From NCBI GenBank assembly GCA_023402175.1, contig JAEXCN010000255.1:1-5529 (forward strand): a DNA stretch of 5,529 bases. Direction: 5' to 3'. Position 1 is the stretch's first letter. Each line of letters begins with the position of its first letter. A program made the position numbers and the translations under genes. The stretch comes from Pseudomonadota bacterium. Lineage in GTDB: Bacteria > Myxococcota_A > Polyangia > Polyangiales > Polyangiaceae. The notes below the pieces were generated by a model, which was not told where the DNA came from, did not search any database, and worked only from the letters and a program-made list of their open reading frames with translations. Below are positions 1 to 4,594 of the stretch, piece by piece.

Positions 1-2
1 GC

Positions 3-104
3 TCCTCGAAGTCCGCGCGCGCGCGCCAGGCAGAGAAGACTCATTTCAACGACTTCAAGCGTTACTCCTCTAAAGGGATCACGCATGCGCGAAGCGTTTC
101 GTGA
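3..104 (+). CDS. Possible C-terminal tail of a gene entering from the left edge
   Basis: The plus-strand frame beginning at base 3 is open from the window edge to a TGA at 102-104 and gives 33 residues. It ends in a basic, polar tail containing HFNDFKRYSSKG. Most third codon positions are G or C, as in the certain genes of this window, and the composition looks protein-like. The neighbouring frame from base 2 is also open, to a TAA at 71-73, so the choice of frame is not secure. No domain can be recognised from so short a piece. If real, the gene converges on the HEAT-repeat gene that ends at 414. It could equally be a chance open frame at a window edge. Confidence 0.3.
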   Translation, partial: SSKSARARQAEKTHFNDFKRYSSKGITHARSVS

Positions 105-413
105 GAGGCGACGAGGGTCCAGGTGGGGAGTGAAGCAAGGCCCCTCCCTCTGATCTCCCTGTAGCCGTGTCACCCTGTGAATCTCTCCCCGAAAGGACGT
201 GCGCAGGAGTCGATAGAGACCAGAGGTCAGCTGTCTTCATGTCTCCCTGTTAATCTTCTTCTCGAAAGGGCTTCATCGCTGCGACTGCGCCTGCGCGCGA
301 GAGATGTCCACCCTGTCAAACTCGTGGACTGCCTCGTGGAGTGCGGAGCGTCCGATGCTGCGCTCGGAGTGCGACGCGATGAGACCATGGATCAGGCCAC
401 GACGCCTTGGTGG
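105..413. other. Convergent intergenic region without a recognisable gene
   Basis: This stretch lies downstream of the HEAT-repeat gene and, if the left-edge frame is real, downstream of that gene too. It is less GC-rich than the coding regions. I see no convincing coding frame: the open frames that cross its right part continue antisense into the HEAT gene. Small dyads occur, such as TCCGA/TCGGA arms at 351-355 and 364-368 and TCAC/GTGA at 170-180, but none is followed by a T tract on either strand. A classical intrinsic terminator for either convergent gene is therefore not visible. The region does contain the repeated element described separately. Confidence 0.5.
168..269. repeat. Imperfect direct repeat pair of about 30 bp, 72 bp apart
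   Basis: The segments 168-196 and 240-269 align with one single-base gap and four substitutions, about 25 of 30 columns identical. Both share the order TGTC, CCCTGT, AATCT and CGAAAGG. The core word CCCTGT occurs four times nearby, at 157-162, 173-178, 245-250 and 311-316. The sequence between the copies is not similar, so this is not a simple 72-bp tandem duplication. Function is unknown; candidates are a degenerate intergenic repeat family or repeated protein or RNA binding sites. Confidence 0.45.
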
Positions 414-1394
414 TTACAGACGACGCAGCGCGATCTGCGCTTGGTCGCGCACCAGCGTGTTCGGATCGCTCTTCGCCAGCTCCTCGAGGACGCCGCGCGC
501 GCGTGTGTCGTGGAGCGCGCCGAGCGCGTGGCACGCCGCGTTGCGGACGTCCGCGTCGGGATCTTTCGCGAGGAGTAGGGCGGCGTCGAAGCCCTCCGGA
601 GCGCGAAGCTGCCCGAGGAGCTCGGCTGCGTTGCGCCGGACCTTCACGTCGCCGTCGTTCGCGAGGCGCGCGACGGCAGGAACGTCCGTGAAGGAGTTGA
701 TGCGTCCTGCAGATCGGATCGCGGCGAGCTTCACACGCGGATCGACGTCGGCGAGCGCCTTCGTGAGCGCGCCCTTGCCATCGTCGTTCAGGCGTCCGAG
801 CGCCGCTGCGGCCGCGGCGCGGACCGTCGGATCGGGATCGCGTTCGACCGCGACCGCGCAGGCGTCGATGCCCGGAAGCGCGAGGAACTCTCCGAGCGCG
901 TTCGCCGCGTACATGCGGCGGACGGGATCGGTATCGTTCTGCAGCGTGAGGAGCGTGCGCTCGTAGACCTGGCCCTTCCCGAAGACGCCGAAGATGCGCC
1001 GACGCAGCCACCAGGCGGCGATCTCGCGCGTGCGCGGGTTGGCGTCGTAAAGGAGCGGCTCGACGGAGGGGATGCAGTCGAGGCACTCGACGCGCTCGCC
1101 GTGCTCGAGCGTCTCCCAGATCGCCATCATCGAGCCGGAAGCCGCGACGCTCTTGATCCGATCGCTCGTCGAGATGTGCTCGATCTGGTCGGGCGGAATC
1201 GGGCCATACACGCGCTGCGTCCCGGCGATGTTCTCCGAGGTGTCCGCCGTCGCGTGACCGCTCGACACGAGCGACGCGCAGGCGAGCGCCAGCGTGGCAA
1301 CGATCCCGACGTATCCGAGCTTGTACCGATCTGGACGGAGCCCAGCCGTGCGGGAGGAAGGACGGCCCGAATTGAAGTCCCTGGAGACACGCAT
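414..1394 (-). CDS. Exported HEAT-repeat protein
   Basis: The product is about 326 residues. After a basic N-terminus (RPDRYK near residues 20-25) comes a hydrophobic stretch (about 26-46) ending in ATA-DT near residue 50, which fits a signal peptide with AXA-type cleavage. From about residue 106 to the end there are roughly seven helical repeats of about 31 residues with the HEAT pattern D-P/A-x-VR-x-x-A-A-x-A-L-G, for example DPVRRMYAANALG, DPTVRAAAAAALG and DADVRNAACHALG. Such repeats form a superhelical scaffold for binding partners; no enzymatic motif is seen. A CLDC pair (C104, C107) precedes the first repeat and lacks the histidine needed for c-type haem. Start choice: ATG at 1394 has GAGGAG nine bases upstream, whereas the ATG at 1403 abuts the same GAGGAG with no spacer. 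The gene follows the diheme cytochrome gene by 13 bases, so it probably serves that protein. The TAA stop is at 416-414. Confidence 0.88.
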   Translation of the reverse strand: MRVSRDFNSGRPSSRTAGLRPDRYKLGYVGIVATLALACASLVSSGHATADTSENIAGTQRVYGPIPPDQIEHISTSDRIKSVAASGSMMAIWETLEHGERVECLDCIPSVEPLLYDANPRTREIAAWWLRRRIFGVFGKGQVYERTLLTLQNDTDPVRRMYAANALGEFLALPGIDACAVAVERDPDPTVRAAAAAALGRLNDDGKGALTKALADVDPRVKLAAIRSAGRINSFTDVPAVARLANDGDVKVRRNAAELLGQLRAPEGFDAALLLAKDPDADVRNAACHALGALHDTRARGVLEELAKSDPNTLVRDQAQIALRRL

Positions 1395-1403
1395 GGTGTT
1401 CAT

Positions 1404-1409
1404 CTCCTC
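1404..1409 (-). promoter_or_regulatory. Ribosome binding site overlapping the upstream stop codon
   Basis: On the minus strand GAGGAG occupies 1409-1404 and overlaps the TGA stop (1410-1408) of the cytochrome gene by two bases. It sits nine bases before the ATG at 1394 and directly against the ATG at 1403, which favours the former start. The overlap suggests that ribosomes ending the cytochrome gene re-initiate on the HEAT-repeat gene. Confidence 0.65.
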
Positions 1410-3753
1410 AGTACCTCCGGCCCGGGGCGACGGGATCGCCTTGCGTGTAAGGAACGAAGCCGGTGTTCTGCCGCGCGTAGAACTGACCTCCGAGGTCGAT
1501 CGACTGCACGAGGATGCGCCGCTCGTCATCCGTCAGCTCGACGCCTTTGTCCTCCGGATGCATCACGGCGTTGCCATACGCAAAGGTGCCGTCGGGGGCG
1601 CGAACGTTCAGCTTCTTGATGAGCGCCGACTCGCGTGCGTTGTTCGGGATCGCCCAGAGCGGTGGCTTCTCGCCGCCCGCCTGTGAGAGCCCCATGCCCA
1701 TCTCCATCGTCGCGGGGAAGAAGAGCGAGACGTACGACTTCGGGTACTTCTCGGCCTTCCGGTCGTAGACGACGTCGATCACGTCCGACGACAGATCGAG
1801 GTACGGGATGGTGAAGGTCTGCGGTGCGCCCGTCCCCGGGACCGTCGCCGACATCTGGTAGCTGCGGCCCGCGAACGGATCGTTCGCTCCGCCCGAGTGG
1901 CACTGCACGCACTTCTTGTCGAGGATGTCCTGGATGAGGATCTTCGGCGTCGTCGTGACGTCGTAGCCCTCCTTCAATGCCCAGGGCAGCTCGATCCGAT
2001 CGGGGATCGCGGCGAGGAACTGCTGCGCCTGGCGCTGCTCGGCGACGGTCGGGTTCTGACCGCGCGACGGAGCGCCGACGCCCGCGCGCTGCTCGTGACA
2101 GCCGATGCAGCGGCGATCTTCGCCGGGCATGCCCTGGATCCAGAGGCGCTGGTTGCGGATCGAAAGCCCGAACTTGTCGATCGGCTGGAGATGCACCGGC
2201 ACGTACGGCGGGATCTCGGCGAGCCAGCTCCCGTCGGGATTCACGTCGGCCTCACCGAGGATCGCAGCGCCCTCATCCATCGTGAGGCCGAACATCGAGA
2301 CGCCCTTCGCGCCCTCGCTCGAGAAGCCCTCGATGACGCGGACCTTCACCGCCTGCTTGAGCGCCTCGGCGAGCGGGACTCCTTGATCGCCGAACTGCGC
2401 GCCCTTCACGACGTCGGTGAGGCTCGTCTTCGTGATGTCGACCGAGCCGATGCGCACCGGCGAGCCAGGATCGACGTTCGAACCGACGATGTCACGAATG
2501 AGCGGCGGCTCGACGCGCGGCGTGACCGCGAGCGCGTTGAGCTCCCACGTGCTGCGATCGTTGTAGATGAGCTGGTTCTTCTTCGCCTTGGAGTCGAAGA
2601 TGTAGATGCCGAAGTCCGGCGGTGTGGCCGACTGCTCCGACAGATCGTTGACGGGCCCGTCCGCCCACGACACGAGGATGCGCCCGTCGGGGAGCGCGGA
2701 CGGCTCGCGGTAGCGACCCACGGGCGACGGCCCCATCGAGACGGGGACCTCGGGCGTGAGGATCGTGTACTCGACGTTCTCCTCGTCCACGCAAGGACGT
2801 CCGCCCTTGTCGAGGATCTTCGGGTTCATGCAGACTTCGTCGGCCTTGTTGCGTGCGTCGATCTTCACGAGCGCGCCCGCGTGGATCGTGCGCTCGCGTG
2901 ACGTCGCGATGCCGATCATGACGTTCGGCTCGATCTCGCGGACGCTGAAGAGCGAGTTCGACGGCTTCGCGTGCTGGCCGGCGATCGCGAGCATCTGCGT
3001 GCCGTCCGGGTTCGCGGCGAAGAGCTTCACGTCGTTGACGCCGCCGAGGTGCTCCCAGCGCGAGTAGCCGACCTTGCCGTCGTACCGCATGAACGGCGCG
3101 ACCGTGTGCGAGAGGTTCTGCGACGCGAGCCGGCGATCGGCGTCGCCGCCGTCGACCGAGATCGTCGCGAGCTGCGTGACGCCGCGCCCGTGGTTGTACT
3201 CGTCGTGGCGCGTGCCCATCGCCGTGTACATCTCGTTCGTGACGAACGCGATGCGACCGCCGGGGATGTAGATCGGGTTGATGTCGTCGTGCGGGCCGCC
3301 GGTGCGCTGGTGGATCTCGAACTTGCCGTCGGGACCCTCCGTGAGCTGAGCGGTGTAGATGTGATAGTGATCTTCCGCGTCGCGCTTCATCGAGAAGACG
3401 ACCTGCTTCGCGTCGAACGACACGTCGGCGCCGTTGAAGTCGGCGGTCGCGAACTCGGACGTGATGACCTTGAGGACGCCATCGGGCCGCGGGGGCGTGA
3501 GCATGACGAGCTGGCCGCCCGGCTCGTAGCGCTCGTAGTCGAGCACCTGGCCGTTGCCTCCGGCGACGTTGACCGTCGCGCCCTGACCGGCGCCGGCCGT
3601 GTGCTGTCGCTTGATGAAGATGATCGCACCGACACCGGCGCCGGTGTCGGTCGAACCTTCGGAGCCGCAGCCGGCTATGAAGGCGTGACTGGCAGCAAGG
3701 GTGCCGAGACCCACGACGAGAGCAAGCGCGGTGAGCCGGGTGACGTTCTTCAT
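1408..3753 (-). CDS. Diheme c-type cytochrome lipoprotein, hydrazine synthase alpha subunit-like
   Basis: The product has 781 residues from the ATG at 3753. Residues 1-28 form a signal peptide with the lipobox FIAGC, so C29 is the likely lipidated cysteine and the mature protein is exported and membrane-anchored. Residues 43-415 carry propeller-like blade motifs: GADVSFDAKQVVFS (108-121), DINPIYIPGGRIAFV (157-171), VAPFMRYDGKVGYSRWE (218-234) and REPSALPDGRILVSW (349-363). A beta-rich segment with DGSWLAEIPPYVPVHLQ (507-523) leads to the haem motif CIGCH (549-553) and a second, CVQCH (615-619). H732 in MHPED is a possible distal ligand. The order of propeller-like middle, DGSW segment, PGE-x-x-x-CxGCH and final CxxCH resembles the hydrazine synthase alpha family, which is also widespread in bacteria that do not make hydrazine. 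I infer a periplasmic or outer-membrane redox role; the substrate is unknown. An in-frame upstream extension to 3879 is open but would bury the signal peptide, so I reject it. It heads an operon with the HEAT-repeat gene. Confidence 0.87.
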   Translation of the reverse strand: MKNVTRLTALALVVGLGTLAASHAFIAGCGSEGSTDTGAGVGAIIFIKRQHTAGAGQGATVNVAGGNGQVLDYERYEPGGQLVMLTPPRPDGVLKVITSEFATADFNGADVSFDAKQVVFSMKRDAEDHYHIYTAQLTEGPDGKFEIHQRTGGPHDDINPIYIPGGRIAFVTNEMYTAMGTRHDEYNHGRGVTQLATISVDGGDADRRLASQNLSHTVAPFMRYDGKVGYSRWEHLGGVNDVKLFAANPDGTQMLAIAGQHAKPSNSLFSVREIEPNVMIGIATSRERTIHAGALVKIDARNKADEVCMNPKILDKGGRPCVDEENVEYTILTPEVPVSMGPSPVGRYREPSALPDGRILVSWADGPVNDLSEQSATPPDFGIYIFDSKAKKNQLIYNDRSTWELNALAVTPRVEPPLIRDIVGSNVDPGSPVRIGSVDITKTSLTDVVKGAQFGDQGVPLAEALKQAVKVRVIEGFSSEGAKGVSMFGLTMDEGAAILGEADVNPDGSWLAEIPPYVPVHLQPIDKFGLSIRNQRLWIQGMPGEDRRCIGCHEQRAGVGAPSRGQNPTVAEQRQAQQFLAAIPDRIELPWALKEGYDVTTTPKILIQDILDKKCVQCHSGGANDPFAGRSYQMSATVPGTGAPQTFTIPYLDLSSDVIDVVYDRKAEKYPKSYVSLFFPATMEMGMGLSQAGGEKPPLWAIPNNARESALIKKLNVRAPDGTFAYGNAVMHPEDKGVELTDDERRILVQSIDLGGQFYARQNTGFVPYTQGDPVAPGRRY
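3628..3651. repeat. Perfect 24-bp palindrome inside the cytochrome gene
   Basis: ACCGACACCGGC is followed immediately by its exact reverse complement GCCGGTGTCGGT, centred between 3639 and 3640 with no spacer. It lies about 100-125 bases inside the cytochrome coding sequence and encodes the Gly/Thr-rich linker just after the lipobox cysteine (around TDTGAGVG). A repeat-rich linker can produce partial symmetry, but twelve perfect base pairs per arm is more than the amino acids require. It could be a protein-binding site, an mRNA structure early in the gene, or chance in a GC-rich linker. Confidence 0.7.
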
Positions 3754-3756
3754 GTG

Positions 3757-3760
3757 CCTC
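3757..3760 (-). promoter_or_regulatory. Probable ribosome binding site of the cytochrome gene
   Basis: On the minus strand GAGG lies three bases before the ATG at 3753. The spacing is short but it is the only purine-rich match near this start, and the start is supported independently by the signal peptide and lipobox that follow. Confidence 0.4.
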
Positions 3761-3849
3761 GAAGATGAGAGCAGGAGTCGCGCCAGCGCGGTAGAGGCCA
3801 ACATCCCTCGTCGTTCCAGCGTGCCTCCGCCTTTCCGTGCAAGCTGCAA

Positions 3850-3886
3850 GGGGCATGTGCCCACGATTCGCGTGGGCACACGCCCC
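3850..3886 (-). promoter_or_regulatory. Long GC-rich hairpin in the presumed leader of the cytochrome operon
   Basis: Arms 3850-3865 and 3871-3886 form a 16-bp stem around a five-base loop (3866-3870). The only imperfect pair is 3855/3881. On the plus strand this is an A-C mismatch, but in RNA read from the minus strand it becomes a G-U wobble, so the stem is unbroken in the transcript direction of the cytochrome gene. It sits about 97 bases upstream of that start codon. No T tract follows on either strand, so a standard intrinsic terminator is unlikely. A leader RNA structure or a large operator is more plausible. Confidence 0.6.
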
Positions 3887-3980
3887 CAAACGCGGGCCGC
3901 CGCGTCCGCGGGAGCGTGTGGGAGCCTGGCGTCGCGCTTCGCACCGGGTTCGTGGGAGCGCGAGTGGCGAATGGCGCGGT

Positions 3981-4010
3981 CGTGAGGGCGTCACTCACGT
4001 GAACGAGTGA
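3981..4010. promoter_or_regulatory. Cluster of overlapping short dyads, possible operator
   Basis: Three symmetric elements overlap in 30 bases: CGTGAG (3981-3986) with CTCACG (3994-3999), TCACTC (3991-3996) with GAGTGA (4005-4010), and the palindrome TCACGTGA (3995-4002). The two hairpins are mutually exclusive because they share bases 3994-3996. This could be a regulator binding site or an alternating structure, but each arm is short and chance is a real alternative. Confidence 0.25.
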
Positions 4011-4097
4011 GGACGCGCGTCATCGGCGCGGGCGCGTCTTCACGTTCCTCTCGGTGCAGCCGTCGTCATCAAGGGCGCTGCTCCGAGCCTCTTTCCG

Positions 4098-4235
4098 ATG
4101 ATCCGTGGCGTCGTCGTTGGTGAGACGAATCGAATCCGCAAGTTCTACCTCGCAGGCCCACCGGAGCAGGAGGCTGCCCCAGCGATCGGACTCGAATTCG
4201 ACCCGGCGAAGGGGATCGTCGAGGTCGACTTCTGA
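4098..4235 (+). pseudogene. Short protein-like open frame, possible gene remnant
   Basis: ATG at 4098 opens a frame of 45 codons ending in TGA at 4233-4235. The same frame is open back to a TGA at 4008-4010 but has no ATG, GTG or TTG start there. The peptide has alternating hydrophobic strands (RGVVVGETN, KFYLAGPP) and ends in GLEFDPAKGIVEVDF, which looks like the C-terminus of a folded beta-rich domain. Third positions are mostly G or C. No ribosome binding site precedes the ATG. I do not recognise the family. It could be the 3' remnant of a decayed gene, a small gene of unknown function, or a chance frame. An antisense frame through the same bases (ending at 4145, containing CGFCFND) also looks partly protein-like, which lowers confidence. 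Confidence 0.3.
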
Positions 4236-4492
4236 AGACCGGAGATCGGCGGGTACGGCGCTGTGCGGAAGACGCCGGGCGGAGCCGCGATTTCGTCCGT
4301 CAGGGGTGCGAGGCATCGCGCAGCTCTCGGGTGCTCGAAATGGTCATTGAAACAAAAGCCGCAGGGCATCGAGCTCGTGCGTCTGGACGCGAGTCGGCCC
4401 GATCTTCGATCTTCAGCCAGTCGCCTGACGGCAGCCATCGTGGAAATCGCGTAGATCCGGCGGCTGGTCGCGCTGGCTCGCTCTCGCCGGGC

Positions 4493-4510
4493 ATTGTGGG
4501 TTCCCACGAT
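4493..4510. promoter_or_regulatory. Operator-like inverted repeat upstream of the kinase gene
   Basis: ATTGTGGG and CCCACGAT flank a two-base centre (TT), with a single imperfect pair (4495/4508). The tiny centre makes a protein-bound DNA dyad more likely than an RNA hairpin. It lies about 85 bases before the kinase start. Its right arm CCCACGAT also occurs at 3860-3867 in the leader hairpin of the divergent operon, hinting at a shared regulator, though an 8-base match may be accidental. Confidence 0.35.
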
Positions 4511-4584
4511 ATGGCTTGGCGGCGGCGCTTCGTAGCGTAGTGCTGCTCTGTTACGTACGGCCTGAGGTCGGTCGCGAGAGCGAT

Positions 4585-4589
4585 AGGGG
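4585..4589 (+). promoter_or_regulatory. Probable ribosome binding site of the kinase gene
   Basis: AGGGG lies five bases before the ATG at 4595. The spacing is suitable, and it supports this start, from which the kinase domain begins after only about 18 residues. Confidence 0.45.
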
Positions 4590-4594
4590 CTGCC

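Larger units (their letters stand above)
3754..4097. other. Leader and upstream region of the cytochrome operon
   Basis: This is the left part of the divergent intergenic region. The open frames that cross it are antisense or upstream extensions of the cytochrome gene and lack a credible start or protein features. It holds the long hairpin at 3850-3886 and the dyad cluster at 3981-4010. I could not identify sigma70-like -35 and -10 boxes or a -24/-12 sigma54 site with confidence. The promoter for the leftward operon is most likely somewhere here. Confidence 0.45.
4236..4594. other. Upstream region of the kinase gene, no gene recognised
   Basis: Open frames in both directions cross these 359 bases, but their translations are rich in R, S and P without domain-like pattern, and none has a good ribosome binding site. 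It contains a tandem 7-mer (CGATCTT twice, 4400-4413) and the dyad at 4493-4510. A promoter for the kinase gene is expected here; I cannot assign -35/-10 boxes. Confidence 0.4.

Noticed and set aside
14..26. Alternating CG tract
   Set aside because: Short alternating C/G runs are common in GC-rich genomes; no further structure is seen.
157..316. CRISPR-like array
   Set aside because: The repeats are imperfect, irregularly spaced and only two are long; no cas gene is present.
316..1086. Minus-strand open frame of 256 codons overlapping the HEAT gene
   Set aside because: Arg-rich shadow frame of the HEAT repeats, with no signal or domain.
1274..1288. Possible lipobox (LALAC) in the HEAT protein
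   Set aside because: The residues before the cysteine (A-L-A) fit the lipobox poorly, and an AXA cleavage site follows about ten residues later. An ordinary signal peptide is the better reading.
1897..2901. Plus-strand open frame of 334 codons opposite the cytochrome gene
   Set aside because: It lies wholly antisense to a gene with clear motifs. Its translation is a monotonous mix of R, D, E, A, L and V typical of the antisense of GC-rich coding DNA.
1408..3753. Anammox organism suggested by the hydrazine-synthase-like protein
   Set aside because: No beta or gamma subunit, hydrazine dehydrogenase or other anammox gene is visible, and the family extends well beyond anammox bacteria.
2492..3994. 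Minus-strand open frame of 500 codons overlapping the cytochrome gene in another frame
   Set aside because: The translation is dominated by Arg, Ala and His with no domain pattern, whereas the overlapping frame has a lipobox and propeller motifs.
4145..4371. Minus-strand frame with CGFCFNDHFEHP resembling a zinc-binding motif
   Set aside because: No good ribosome binding site precedes it, it is antisense to another protein-like frame, and the Cys/His pattern is not a recognised finger.
4400..4413. Tandem 7-mer CGATCTT
   Set aside because: Only two copies of a short word; expected by chance.
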